Part shown: piece by piece, positions 37,581 through 52,500 of the stretch
Layout: every line of letters begins with the position of its first letter
Position numbering within the stretch: the first letter of the stretch is position 1
Source: Mansonella perstans
Taxonomy: Eukaryota; Nematoda; Chromadorea; Rhabditida; Onchocercidae
Length of the DNA: 64,000 bases
NCBI GenBank assembly: GCA_037074765.1
Contig: JBAMDO010000202.1
Location: forward strand, 5,001 to 69,000
Direction of reading: 5' to 3'
Made by a program: the position numbers and the translations under genes
Notes under the pieces: model-generated
Database searches by the model: none
What the model was told of the DNA's origin: nothing
Seen by the model: the letters and a program-made list of their open reading frames with translations, nothing else

Positions 37581-40500
37581 TTTTACTCTTTATTCTATTA
37601 ATTTTTTAAAATAAATATTATTAATTAGAAATCAATTGTTTAAATTTTTTACATAAATTTGAAATAAAAATAAGCTTCAAAGCTAAAATATATACCTATG
37701 AGACTGCAGATGTTTTCGGTTTTTTTTTTCTGGATCGTTTTACTTGGTGGTCCTTTTTTTTCCAAGCATTGAAAAGCTGTGAAAAATACCTACCAGACTG
37801 AATAAGATGAAAAAAGAGCTAGGGTAGAGGCAGAGAGAGAGAGAGAGTGGAAGAGAATGGAATATAAATTAAATCCATATTATCTGATGGACGGAAAAGA
37901 GGCAAAAGGAATTGAAAAAGAATATGAAAAAAACTAATGAAAAGTTAGAAAGAATGAAAAGACAAAACAATATTATTTGGAATGAAAGAGGAAAAAAAGA
38001 GAAGAAAGAGAGAAATTTTTTAAATCAGTTTAATTACAAATTTTGAAAAAATGCAAATGAAGCAAACAATAAATGTATATGGTAATGGATGAGGAAGATG
38101 AAGCATGGATGAAATAAAAATATTGCGAAAGAAAAGAAATTGAGAAAAGTGAAAAAATTATAAAATGAAATTTCAATTCATAATTGAATTATTTGACCTT
38201 CAAAAAAAGGGGAGATAAAAGGTAAAAAAATATTCGCTTTTTTCTATAAATATATTTAGACGAAGTGAATGAAATGATTGATGACAGAAAGCTATTGCAC
38301 TGACAAATTTATGAAAGTAAAATTGCTCACATTTTGTTGTTGTGGATTGTAAAATTTCATTTCAATACGTCAAAATTTTTTTTTTCATATTTGAAATATA
38401 AAGAAAGGGCGGAAAAAAAAATTTTAATTTTAATTTGTTTTCAATATTTTGCAAATATATACATATAATGTATCAGTGATCATTGATGTTTCTGGATGAG
38501 AAAACGTATACAAAATTTATTTAATTTAATTAAGGCATTATGCCTATTATTTATTAGATGAAATTTAAAATTTAATTAAAGAAATATTCTTTCCGTTTCC
38601 TTTCTCACTTCTAATTTATTTGAAATTTAAATTATAACCCTGTCGAGGAAATTTTCGTTTTCTCAATAATACGTTTTTCGCTAAAATCTCGATTTTAATT
38701 TATAATATTACTTCTTATTTCAATTAAACAATTTCACAGCATTGCATATTAATAAGTGCAACACAAAAGAAATAACGTTCTTTTTTTATTTTACTGTACA
38801 GTACATCAGATATAATGTAAAATATTAAATACAGTAGTAATTATAAGGACGCTATTGTAATTTAACGTGGAGTTGAAAATTTAAATAGAATTTCAAATTT
38901 AAAAAATAATATAACATATTTTAAATATGAAATATTGGGATTCAAAATGGGATGATAAATTTCTTCTATGGTAAGGTAAATGGCATACTTTTATTGATTT
39001 AAATATTTGATAATTTTAATATTGGATTATTTTTCTCATGCAAAACAAGAAGTGAAAAGCAGACTATATGCAATTTTTCCACCGTATTACATGCTGATTA
39101 CTATATGCTATTGTATTAACACCGTATGATTAGCAAATTTTATAATTGATTTCAGCATGAGAATATAATCACGAGGCTTATTGTTGCGTTAGAAAACTTG
39201 TTGCTATCAAATCTTATTTTAATAAGAGAAAAAGAAAAAAGCAATAATTAGAAGAATTATTTAAAATTACTTTTTCCAATACTTCATAAAGAAGAAAAGA
39301 ACTCTCCTTCAATCTTTTTTTTTAAATTAATTTAAGTAAAGAAAAACATTTTATGGATGCATATACATACACATTTTTCTGTTTCATCTATTCTTTTTCA
39401 GATAGTCACTTTTTTCCCTTTAATAGCTTTCTCCTTGAAATTTAAATTCAAGAAAAAAATTGATTGCTATTCTTTTCATTGGATCATTTATTATTTTTCT
39501 CTCTTTTTGCTTTTTCAGTCTTTTTCAAATGACAAAACTGAAAGCTTTTTTTTTTTCGCGCTAAATCTAGCAATGTAAACTATAACAGAATCAGTGCATT
39601 AGTAAATTTTGTTCATTTTTATTAAATTTAAAGAAAAATTTTTTGTCAATAGTCAGGTAGAAAATAAAATAACAAAAAATCTTTTTCATTTTGCGAAAAT
39701 AATAATTGCATAATGTGACTTGTTTTTTTTTGATAATTGCAAGGAATAATTTAATAAATGCATTAACCATTAAATTTCGAAGAGTGCAATTTTTCATTTT
39801 CAACAAATACACTATTTTCCAAATGATTTCTACTTACCGTACAAGTGCTTTCTGTTCAAAAAACAGCAAACTTTTCTCATCCAAAAAAGAAGTTTATGAG
39901 TTTCTTATTTATTTTTTTTCATTTCTCTCCATCTTGCAAACAATAAACACATGTAGGTTATGCATTTCCGTACTTCGTAGACTAGCTATAAAATATTTGA
40001 ATATTTTTTTGTGAAAACAAAATGCAATGTATAAAAACATAAAATTTGATATAAAAATTCGAATTTTCCTTCATTTTCTAGCAATATTCATCTGCTACAT
40101 ATCTCATTTGATTTTTGTACTTTATATTGATAAAAATCAAATATATTAATTTAAGTCTTTCTAATTTAATTTCTTATCAATTAATGTTTAACGCTTTGTT
40201 GCGTCAATGGACACATTAAAGCAATGATTGTAGGATAGAAACTAAGATATAACAAGTATTTTTTGGCTGCAACTCAAGTTTTCTATTACGCAGTTAGCAT
40301 TACTTGATAACACTACCAAATGTGTTTGACCCCAATGTACTCTTAATCAAACATATTCATTCAGTTCGTGAATTTTCTTGCTTTTACTAAAAAGCTCATT
40401 CATTTGATATAAAATTGATGCTGCAATAAAGTAATTTAGTCTTTAACAAAATTTAACCTTTTTAAAGTTATCAAATGTAGTCAGTCATTTTCAACTATTT

Positions 40501-41568
40501 ACTCTATTGCCGAATATTCAATCATTTAGATCACCCGGAATTCAATCGAATAGTTATGCTGCCCAATTGCAATCTTAACTTTGTTCAATCTTAATGTGTT
40601 TCTGATCAAATTTTAATCTGAACCAAATTATACTCTATCGAAATTTCAACAAATGGCACTTCCCGTTTACTAGAAAAAGATTACCAACTTCTTTTTAAGC
40701 AGAATGATATCAGGAAATGAAAGCATTTCAAATATATTCAAATACATTTTTTCATTTTGCTTTCCTTCACAGACAGTACAAAATTTATTTGACGGAACAA
40801 GTATACAAATAAAGATTTGCGAAAAAAATGTCTTCAAATTTTGAAAAATAAAAGAATTAAGTATTGATTGAACTACTGAGTTAGCCAAAAACGAATTAAG
40901 TAGATTACAATCATAATCTTTCAGGTAAACTTTTATTTAATTTTTCAAGCGATCATTTAATATTTGTGAAAAAGAAAAAAAGCAAAAGAAAAGATTAAGT
41001 CAAAAACATTCGATTACCGATGCAAAATAATGGATCTTCAATTCTAAAAATATTTTTCCTTTTTCTTTGTTTTTTAATTTAAGCTAAAAGAAGAACTTAC
41101 TTTCAAGCTAAACAAAAAGAACTTTGCTTCAAGAAAGAATAATGTGAACAATTTAATTAATAAATAACAACTATTCAATTAATAGCAATCGGTAAAAACG
41201 AAAATAAAATAAAAATTTTGTATTTGAAAAAGGGTTTGAATAAAATTTATGTTTGAAAGAAGATCCAGGCAGAATTGCAGCTATGATTTTAACGTTAGGC
41301 TCGATACGTAAATTTACTATTATTCGTATATCTAGCGTCCGTGATATATCTATCATAAAGTTTGGTTCATATATGAGAGTACATGAGAAAAACAAACTAA
41401 ATCATAAAGTTAAAAAAAAGACAAAAAAATCGGAAAGATTTTATTTTAACATAAGCAATCTTAATTTTATGCAGACAGACACACACATGCAAATTTATGT
41501 TTGTGTATGACAAATAAATACAAAACTATAAATGGATGGAAAGCGTGAAAAAAGAGAGGAATGTATTA

Positions 41569-41603
41569 GATAGTTTTGAAAAGTATTAATACAAAAAACT
41601 ATC
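41569..41603. repeat. Short perfect-arm hairpin
   Basis: Arms GATAGTTTT and AAAACTATC flank an internal palindrome GTATTAATAC. It is non-coding and of unknown role. Confidence 0.45.
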
Positions 41604-44600
41604 ATCTGGTCGGGAGAGCGATTAATTGTCTAATTTGCTTTTGGGCCAAGAAAACAATTCATCTAACTGGCAATGAACAAATTCGATCGATGTCATACAT
41701 AACAATATGTGATGCGATAGAAATGGTTTTCGGATTGAAATGAATTAATTTGAAATTGAGTCGCTCTTAATCGACAACATATTTTTCAAGCAATGGGAGT
41801 GTGAAATGTGAAAGAGCGAGGTGGGAAATGAAAAAAGAAAAAAATTCTTTTTTTAGGGGAAAAAGAAAAAAGTTTAACAATTTAAGTTCGTAAATTTGCT
41901 TACATAAATTAAAAAAAAATTTCCATTGGTTGTTCATTTTAAAAGGAATTACCATCTTTTTTTGTGGTTTTTACTTTCGTTTGTTTTGAAAAATTGGATT
42001 CATTTTTTGCTTGTTCGTTCATTTATCATTTAAAATATTAATTTCAATTAATTTTTGAGCACTGGAAATAATTCCAAAAGTGCACATATCCAAAAGAAAA
42101 TGAAATATGGTTGTTGAAACTTGATTAATTGTATTATGGAACATAATACCAATTTGCTTCTATATGCACATATAAGAATAACTTAGTAAACTATTTTCAG
42201 TCTGCAAAATGTATTTCAAGAAAATATTCTGTATGAATTAATTAATTTCAGCATTTGATGTCAAAATACTATTAAAACTTACTCTAAAATACAGTAGAAT
42301 ATAGTAAAAGATAATGGCCAGCAATATTGTAGAATGACATTTACAGTATGATTTGCTAAAAGAAAGTAACAAAATGGGAATATTTAATAGATATAATAGT
42401 TATATAGCATAATACTTATAGCAGTGTAGAAAAGCAAGAATACAATAGAATATGAGGCGATATGCATAAAGTATACAGTAATTGTACATGAAAGCTTGTT
42501 ATACCGTTATGGTTATATATACTTTCGTTATATATTGTACAGTAAAACAATAGAAACATTTTTTGCTTATTAAATATGTCAAGCGAATAAAAGTATAATT
42601 ACGTACAAATCGCTAAATGCGACACAAAATTATATATTTAGAATACAGTAAATACAGTATGCGTGATTATACTACGGTATAATGCGTCACTTAAATGTGA
42701 TATTTATCATCAAAAATAACATACTGCAGCATCTGCACGATCCTATTCAAACTATCTTATAATATCAAGTATCTTTCTAATTTTATAGAAAATGATATGA
42801 ATAAAAATATTACAATTAAAAGATGATTTGTGTACCGTCGATTAGAAATGCTGAATTAGAATCCGTAGAACTTTCACGGTTGACTTTGGATTTCGATAGT
42901 TATTGAGCTGTTTATTACAAACTGGAAGAATGATAGATAAGAGAAAGAAATGAAAACATGAAAAAGATAAATTAAATCAGGCGTAGAAAAAAAACGAAAA
43001 AGTAAAGCAAAGAGAAAATCATTATCATCAACGCTGAAAAAGTATTTGGTGCAAAACTAAGCTTATTTGAATTAAACATTCTCGAAAATCTTATAGAATT
43101 TTTTTTTTCACTTCACAAATATCATTCACATTAATATCAATAATAATCAAGTTTTGGGTGCATATCCGTGCTACATTAATACTATTAGCATTGTCAAACA
43201 TGGCATAATATGTGATCGAATATGATAATATTGCAATGAAATCACGATTATGCAAAGATATAAGTAAGAATCTTGCAAAATAAATGATAAATGATTGAAT
43301 TATATCCTTGGGAAATCCGATTGCATTAATTGTCATTAATTACAGTGGACGGGATTGTGAACAAATTGAAATTTCGCACAATTTGGGATAAATGTAGAAG
43401 ACGAAATCAGATTTTATGGAATGCAATAAAAATCAATCATTGCTTTCATGTTCAAATTTAATAGCACTTTTTAACAAATAAGATAATTCAGCAACTATTT
43501 GAATCGTATTTGGCACCGCAACATGTATAGACTTCTCTTCTGTAGCGAAGAAAAATTTAAAGCATGACATTTAAATGTAATTAACAATTAAATTGATGAG
43601 AAAGTTTTTGTTTCAATAAGTTTTTTTTCTGTAATTAAACGTTTAATGACAAATAGTAATCAGCGCCATATGTGACATCTTGTCAAATGCATGCAGAAAC
43701 GAAAGCAACCAAATAATTAAGCAGGACTTTTGATTTTTTCTGTTCTTAAATTTAATAGTAATTTTTTTGGCACTGTTGTTTTTTATTGAGTTAGATGTAA
43801 ATGCTTTGATAATCTTTAAGGGTAAAACTTTTTGCTTTCAATTTGAAGTCAAAATTATTTACAACTCGAAATTGAATTGCTCAGGGAAGTTATAATACTT
43901 CCAAAAGTTAATGAAAATCGATTTGAAATGCTATTTTGCATTATTTGCTTGCAAGGTTACTTTTTTGCTTCCAATAATGTTAATGCTTGCTTTTTCCATC
44001 CAAACAAATTGTAAATTAGCAATGTGGGTGGAAAAACTCATTCAACTGCAACAAAATTTTTTTTCAAATTATGGAAATTTTTTGAACATTTTATTTTGAG
44101 ACTTTTTGGGATATTTTGTTTTTTTACATACGCTAAATTATGGTAATTGCTCATTCTGCATTTAAATAGACCATATATCAATGATAAAGAATTATATTTG
44201 GTGGATATTTACTAATAAGTGCTTTGTGCGAAACAACTTCATTGTCTAAAACAAGTCATGTTTTACAAATCGGATCATATCGGTCAGATATACTGAAAAA
44301 ATAATACGAAATTACAATAATCATTATAATGAATATTATTTGAATGAAATGTTGATACGGATCTTCCTTATTTACTCTATTTAGTTTTTCTGCCTTTTTA
44401 TGAGTGAGTATTTATTACTGCCATACAATAACTAATTCATGCGAAGTGGAAAAATGAGAAAAAATGACAACAAAAACTGAATAGATGATCACATGTCTGA
44501 TGTGCTGCATATGAACAAGATCAACAAGATCAATCTACCTATATCGTGGAGTTAGTTTGTAATGAACTGAAACATTTATGCAAATTAGATGGAATACTCT

Positions 44601-46576
44601 GGTGATTTTTAGGATTTGCAATTAAAGCGCAATTAATCATTACCGTTTCAGTCAAACTCTAGCATATGCTAATCGTTGTTTGTAACATTTGTGACATTTG
44701 TTTGTAACAGTCCTTCCTTTTTAAGCACTAGAACTTTAACATTTTCTTTGACAACAAATGAAAGATGGCTTTTATACTTTGGCAATTGGAAAAAATAGTT
44801 GCGCTTTAATCATGAGGATACGGAAGTTTTTTCAGATTTTTTTAGATTCTGATAAAGTAATGATCCTCGAAATTGCACAAATTGTGAAATTATGATAACA
44901 CAGCTGAAAGGCAATGTTTACATGCCTGAAAATATTGCATTGGTTAAGAGAATTTTCAATGAAATTATTCGACCCTTTCAAAGCTGTTTCATTTGATGCA
45001 TGATAGATCTATTCCGTTGTTGATCCGTCCTCTAATAATATAACGAATCAGTGGAAAGCTATCTAATCTCTGAAGCACGAACTTTGGTATTTTGTTTGAC
45101 TTCTGCAGCTAAAGTTATTGTTTTTGCAAATTCTGTTATTGATAAATTTTGAAAGAATGATGCATGCATAATTGTAAATTTTCAAGCTTTAACTTTGATC
45201 AGATTGGTGTTTTAAAGTAGTTTATGTGCCAATAAATTTTATCCAAATTTGAAAACTTTAACCAGTTTGGAATCATTGGTAAATTGATCCATCAAATGGA
45301 TTCAGTGAGCACGCATTCTTACAAAAACTTGTAAATTAAAATTCTTTAGAAATTTCGCAAACTTTGCATACTTTGCATTATATAGTTTTGTTGCCTAGCA
45401 TTAAATTTTGCGACATCACTTAAAATAAATGACAATAAAGCAAAGCAGACATTAACTAATACAAGTCTGTGTTGTTAGGCGCAATACGTAACTACAGGTA
45501 AAGTGCTAAAAATATAACTGGTAAAAAGAAGCAACACATGTACACCTTATTGGATGCAATGTGCCACTAACTACAAAATATGGTGTAAAAGCAAACCACA
45601 AATTTTCCTTGTTAAAAGCAAAATGTCACCAGCTGCAATACAGCAATTAAAGCAAGGAAAATGAAATGTTGAAGACTACAAAAACTCATAAAACAGGAAG
45701 ATTGTTTTTTTGCAAAGGTTGCCTTCACATCAGAAATTAATAATAAGATTCTGAATCATTGCATTTTCTTAACATTGAGACTAAAGAATTATCTCCGTTT
45801 GGGTCAAACATTTAGGGTAGTAGGTCAAAAGCTATTCGAAGGAAGAAATGTACAATGAGAAGTATCTTAAAAATGAAAACGCCATTCTTTCTTTTGTTGC
45901 AATAGTTTCAGCTATACAGTGAAAAGTTAATAATTCTATTTCTGTGTTTAAGAAAATGATTTTATATATTGTATTTCAGTAAAGCTTTGTCAAATTAATT
46001 TTGATTTTTGTCTACATTGTCTCAGAAATTATTCTTGCTAAATAATCAAATTTCAATTATAAATTCAATATGCTTTGATGACTGTGTTAAAGATTATTTA
46101 GGAAAGACTGAAGACAACTAGGCTGTAACAAGCAGAGAGAGGTTGATTAAAATAAAAAAATCAGAAGCCAACTAGCCTGCGATAATGAAATTATCTTTAT
46201 CTTGGTCAAATGGTCATTGGATCAGACATAGAAGCAATGATTTAACTCGCAATCCAATCATACGGGCAGAATTTTCAGCTATTCTGAATCAGGATATTTC
46301 ATATATTGGCAAATTTAACTAGTGGTCTATTATTTCTTCATATAACTACAGAAGTATATAATATTTGTTCTTGTATTACTAAACTGGTTTAAATCGCAAA
46401 AGTTGAATTATGAATAAGCACCCATACTTCTTATCATTAATATTTTCAATTTCATTGACAGCTTGGTTTCAATTTCAGTATATTTTATTGCTGAAATTGT
46501 TTTCTTTCTTTTGTTACATGGTTACTGTTATGAGAAGCTATGGAAAGTCATATCTCTTCACAACTTCTAGAGTATT

Positions 46577-46816
46577 TCACTTTAAACAAGAAAACAGATA
46601 ATTCAGCTTTTGAATATCTGGAATCGCTTGAAAATGAACTACAGCGTTGAAAATAGTCCAAAATTCTCTCGATTGTCGAGGATCATCACTAAAAGTGGGT
46701 AATGACAATTTTGTTAAATTGACGGTGGGGTAAGGAGCTGGTTTTGACGGCTCTATTTGTTGAAAATTAGTTCTATACATGGTTAAAGCAATACTTTCAT
46801 TTACTTCCATTTTCAT
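46577..46816 (-). pseudogene. BEL/Pao retrotransposon Gag-type (DUF1759-like) fragment
   Basis: A 79-residue open stretch contains the LTKLSLPTFSDDP-x-EFWTIFN-x-VVHFQAIPDIQKLNYL pattern that typifies the Gag region of BEL/Pao LTR retrotransposons. The match stops abruptly at a stop codon. Immediately after it, similarity appears to resume for about a dozen residues in another frame before a further stop, so the copy is frameshifted. I found no protease, reverse transcriptase, integrase or paired LTRs nearby, so this is a solitary decayed remnant. Possible further Gag sequence lies just upstream (about 46.82-47.05 kb) but is too degraded to define. A domesticated gene is unlikely given its size and the frame break. 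Confidence 0.7.
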
Positions 46817-49549
46817 GGATTAGTTTGAAAATCCTTTTGTCTCCTTTCGTATATCTACATACTTTTCCCCTCCTTCCTTTCTTCTTGTCGTTAACGTTAC
46901 AATCAGTCCTTTGAATATATCGCAATCGCTTCTCATTTGCTGATTACAATTTCTATTCGTAGGATTTTATCTTCCGTGATTCGTTTCCTCATTTCGTATT
47001 CGATCAAGAGGTCTCAGACCTATTGTTTTCACATTTTGAAGTGAATTTCCTTATTTTTCTGTTTGCCGGTTCGACACTTGACGATATTAATGTTTATGTA
47101 ACATGATCTACTTTATGTGGTAGCATAACTTTGTAGTTTTAATTTAATTTTATTCAATGCTTAAATCATATTATTGGTTCATCATATTATTGGTTCATTT
47201 AGAAAAAAAAAAGTATAATAACTATTAATTAGTAGTGCAATGATTTTTATCTGTACTTGAAAAAAAACAAACTGTCAACGTTAAATCTTTCTCTGTTATG
47301 TTATGATAATTCGAGCGCTAAATGATGGAGTAATAGTTACTAAGTGAAATCTTACCTATATTCTGGATCGGTATTACATTTTCCTTCGATCAATGAGGAT
47401 TAGATAAAATGATAACCTTGTAAAATGTTGTTTAACAAATATGAATTTGAATATACGCTCAACAAGCTTTATTTTTGTTTTATTTGTCGATTTACTTCGT
47501 ATATGCAAGGACTTAAATCACACAAAATTCGTCATTAGTACTTAATGACACACGTTAACAGGGACGCTGATAGATTACCCACCAACCGGAACAATTAACA
47601 ACTACTACCACTGTTATTATTACTATTGCTACTGGTGCTACTGGTGCTAATTAGAGATTCTTGTTTGATTGCATTTTTCAATTTTCAAATGTAGAAATTT
47701 TGCAAAATTTGAAATTCAATTTGAAAAAGGAACCAACGTATTTGCTATCAATGTAGAAAGTGTGACTTACCGTTTTTTCTCTCTTTTTTTTTTTTTTTTA
47801 GGGAAACGTAGAAATAAAAAGCACGAATGTTTTTGTCTGTTCCAATCATCAATTCATTTGTGATGTACCTTATCGATGCGTGTATGTGTCGCTGTCCACA
47901 CAATTGTTGCGTCACAAATCGAATTAAAAATGAAAATACCGGTCTTATGAATACATCAACTATCTTTTAAATTTGTCCGCACAAAAATTTTAATTTCTAA
48001 GTCTTTACACATCTTTAAATTTTGTTCCCATTATTTCATACCTTTGAACATTGCAACCGTGTCAAATAATTATCGCACATAAGCAATCAATGAGTATATA
48101 TATATATATTATTCCTAGAAAAATTATCAATTATATTTTAAGTATTTCATTTCTTTCATTTTTAAGACTCAAATAATTTTGTCGCGAATATCCGAGATCT
48201 CTTTTTCAATTTCTAAGTAAGCTTCATCAATTTGCAAATCGTTTGATGCACTAAAGAACGGATTGCATTTTGATAACTGCTTCTATTTGAATTTTGTAAT
48301 TTAATTAAAAAAGAATTCTAATAAATTTCAACTTTTATCACGTTCCCACTTTTTTCTCATACATTTTTTATAAGAAAAATTCTTATTTTTTTTTGCGATA
48401 TTTTCTTTCCGTCTTCAATTCATTAATTATTTGCTGAATAAAATGTTTCGGTGAATATAGTAGTAAAAATTTGAACAAAAGATAATGACTTGAAAAAAGA
48501 AAAATGGACGAATTGACACAATATTTACTTACAATTTAAATAAATTTGTTTGTTTTTAATTTCAATTTTATTCTTTGTTCAGTCCATCAAACCGTGTCGT
48601 CTGTCAACTGTCCATGCATCCTACTTTTTCCCTTTCTTGTTATTTACTTGCTTTTCTTCTCTTTTTTTCACTCTCCATCATGACAATCATTTGATTAATT
48701 AGCAATTAAAAGGTGCCCATAAAATCCTGTTCGGGCAGATCAATAAAATGATAAATAGAATAAATAATTCGAATTTAAATGATTGTCACAACAATGTGAA
48801 AATTATTTATTCAAAGTGACTGATTATTTATTTGAACATTTTGTATGTTGAATTTAATCACGCAAATTTGTAGCAAAAGTTTCAACAGAAGTTTTAATTT
48901 AGTACAATAGTGCTTTTTTTCATTATGAATTAGATTGATATTGTTAATCAAATATAAATGTTCAAAGAAGTCAAGGATTTCCGATATATTAATTAATGTT
49001 TTCTCATTGTCAATTAGAAACCATCATTTTTTAAAACTTTCAAGAACAATTGACGAATACGAATTTTTATGCAATATTTTGTTATGAACATTATGTTCTA
49101 TTTTATTACGACTTTTTGTCAGGAATGTCAACTTGAAAACCAGTATAATGCTCATTTGCCACTGTCATTGCTGTTATAATATCATCATTAGAATGGCTTT
49201 TAAGTAAAATTATAAAAATCATGGCATTCATATTTTTCGAATACTTTTATTGCTTTGAATTATTGATTCATTTTGTATTGTTCAAATAGTAGCGAAAAAT
49301 ACGTGTGATAAGATCGTGAAAACTAGTGTAGATAAGATCGTAAAAAGTAAGTGTGATAAAATCGTGAAGAAGACTGAAAAAAGATGCAAAAAATCATGAA
49401 AATTGCTACGTCGCAAGTTTTACTATCCTCAATGAGTTTATCGCAATTAACAGTTTCTTATTTATCTGAACTATGCGAAATTGAATGATAAAAGTTCATA
49501 TTTTCATGCAACTATCGTCAACGATATTTATAAGCGATTTGTGAATGAT
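46817..49549. other. Intergenic region upstream of the CRAL-TRIO/GOLD gene
   Basis: No exon was recognised. Minor features are a 13-bp palindrome AGGTCT-C-AGACCT at about 47010-47022 and a short TA run near 48094-48108. The last few hundred bases before 49550 are open in the frame of the next gene from about 49451, where an AATTAACAG acceptor sits, so its first exon might extend upstream. Confidence 0.45.
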
Positions 49550-52500
49550 ATGAAATCGACGACATATTTCACACCAACACCAATCACAGAGAATGAAATA
49601 GCTGGAGCTGAAAAAATTCGGTAGCATTTTCAAAAATTTCAAGTTATTTCAAATGACAGAATTATTTCGGTGCTAGCAAATATTGTTGTATTCAATAACA
49701 CAGAAAATATTTTTCCATGTATACCGTGATGTTATTGTATACGGTTAATACAGATAACATTATTATAAGTTATACTATGCAAATCTTCCACTATGTATAT
49801 GTTGTTATATGTATTACCATAATAAATATTTCTTCATGTACAGAGTAAATGTAAAAAAATGAAATGACGGCTTAATTAGAAAATACTGGAACGGTAAATG
49901 TTAAAATATATCGCATTTCTCTTGCTAAAAAACAGTTTATCATATACATAACAAAAGATTCACATAAAAATTACAGTATACCGATGTATATACTGATTAT
50001 GTTGTAATTTACCTAATGTACCATAATTTATACATATCATTTACAGGAAAATAATTGATGATATTCCGGAATCATTAAATACAAAATTTTATTTGGCACG
50101 CTGGTGGCGTGCTTATAACGGTGATTTGGAATGTATTAAACGAAATATGAAAGATTTATTTGATCATAGACGAGCACTTGGATATGATCATATCGAAACA
50201 GATTTGTTACAATCAAAATTCGAAATTACAAGAAAAACATTGGAAGTAAACAAAATACATAGTTAAAAATTTAAGAAATTCTTTTCGTAACAACTTTGCT
50301 AGTAAAATTCGCTGATAAGATATAATTGTATTAGTATGTTGTTGTTTGTTTATTCTTTTTTATCTGTTATTTAGTAAAATTTAAATTCCTTTCATGATTC
50401 ACTTCAGGTTTTTAATCAGATTTTAAATTCAAATTCGACAACTAATCTAACTTCTATTCTAAAGAATAAAGTCATACATATATCCTTCTATCCTGTATTA
50501 TCTTTCATTTTTCTAATTTTTCAGAAATTAAAAGCTTTTTTTTTCTATTAAAAATTTTTAAGTCCACTTTTTAAAATTAATTCAGCGTTTTTGCATCTCA
50601 AAAATAGCACCATGTCGCATGATTGATAATGTTTGTGTTTTCGTTCAACGATTGGTCACAAATGATATCGATGAGGTTTGTGTTATATATGCATTTTCTT
50701 TTTTAGCATCATTTCCATTTCATAAAGTAATAACTTTTCCATTTAATTTTTCAAATTAATTGCAGTGTCGTTGAAATGTTATCATTTCTGATTTTTGCAT
50801 TAGCATCACTCACACTTTTTAAATTGGCGCTATCTCAATTTTCCAATTAGTTTCATTACCAATTTTCAGTTAGTATTATTTCTATTTTTCGCTTGTTCTT
50901 ATAAAAATTGCAGATAACTAAAGTGGTACCATTCAGTTACGTCCTTCACTCCTATTTCATCTTGCAAGAAGCGTTTACTCGAGCTCAATTAGAGATGGAA
51001 AAAGCAACGGGTAAGCCAGCAGCTGTTGTCACTATTCTCGACCTTTCGGAGATAAATACGACACCGTTACTGAATCCGCTAAGTGTTTCGGCACAATTTG
51101 TGCGATTAATTGTGAAAGTATGGGCTGATTACTTCGTTGAAGTGGTAAAAATTTTCAAAGTATTGCTTATTATTATCATTATTATTGCTAGTATTTTGAA
51201 AAAATAATTGATTAAAATTAATTTATATTTTCTCATTTAATTTAGTCCAATTTTTTGTCATTAATGAAAAGAATAAAATTGAGAATTGCTTTTATTTGAA
51301 TGTTTCCGTCTTTCTTTTTTCAACATAAATATAATGCAAATTTTTGAAATTTTTTCGTTTATTTTGTAGATTGAAAAAAAAAAACTTTGAATTAAAATTT
51401 GATGCAATCTTTATTTCTTACAAAAATAATTAGAATCAGTCAATACTGTCATTTGTATTTAGTTGTAGAGGATTTTTTGTCGTAATTCAAAGCAAAAAAC
51501 ATCAAATAAAAAAATTTATATATAAATATAAAACATTAAATTTTTGCAAAATTCAGGCAAGGTGTCGCATTTTATACATTTAATTTGTCCAGTGGGTGGG
51601 TAATCAATCAGCATTCTTGTCAACGTGTGTTATTAAGTGCTAATGACGAATTTTCCGTGTTTTAAATCTTTGCATATACATAGTGAGTCGATAAATAAAA
51701 CAATGGTTAGGCTTGCTTAGCGTATATTCAAATTCATATTTGTACAGAGAGCGAACACTTTGAAAAGTTATCATTTTATCTGAGCTTCGGTAATTGAAAT
51801 AGAACATGTGATCCGGAATATGGATAAGATGGTATTTCCGGAACATTTGCATTATGGTCAATCAATCTAATTGCGTTCTAACACAAGATTGAAAATCAGT
51901 CCGCTAATATTCTTTTGCATATTTTCCATTCTATTTTTTAACCTTTCTAAGTAACTCAATGAATATTAATTGAAAGCAATTAATTCCATTTCTTAATTTC
52001 ATTTTCCCATTTTTATTTAGAAATTGATCAGTGATAAATTTTGTCGCAAAACTTCATTTTCAATTGATAAGGAATAAACAAATGCGACGTCATGTTTCAT
52101 TGCAGCAAGCGAAGATATTCCTTATAAATTCACCAGCATTATTGAGTATAATGGGACAAATTGCTAAAATTTTGTTGGATAAAGCGACACAATCACGACT
52201 TCACTTCCTTCAGCAACCAACTGATTTGATCAAATATTTAAATCCTTATGTAAGTTGATTAATTTTTGGATTAAATTACAAAATTTTGTGATGCGAAGCA
52301 AAATTTTGTACATCAATGAATTAATTCTGTAATAATTAAATTGTCAAAGTTTAGATTATTCGATTCAATTGCTTTTGTATTTGTAAGAAAATTGAATTTT
52401 AAACTAAAATTTGTATAAAAAAAAGCTCAAATGGTACCTTGCATCCAAAATTCATGACAGATTTTTTATTCATCAATTCAAAGCACCTCCAATAGTTTAT

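Larger units (their letters stand above)
30012..46500. other. Large gene-poor AT-rich tract upstream of mab-3
   Basis: About 16 kb in which I recognise no coding exon on either strand; the open frames present are homopolymer or low-complexity artefacts. It contains abundant poly-A/T runs, purine-rich tracts (about 37.8-38.2 kb), a few GC-box-like words (30456-30467 and about 35330-35405) and degenerate repeats. It may hold distal regulatory DNA for mab-3 or an unrecognised non-coding RNA. Confidence 0.5.

Noticed and set aside
46410..46601. 63-residue plus-strand hydrophobic frame
   Set aside because: Overlaps the decayed Gag remnant on the other strand and has only an AT-driven Phe/Leu/Ser composition.
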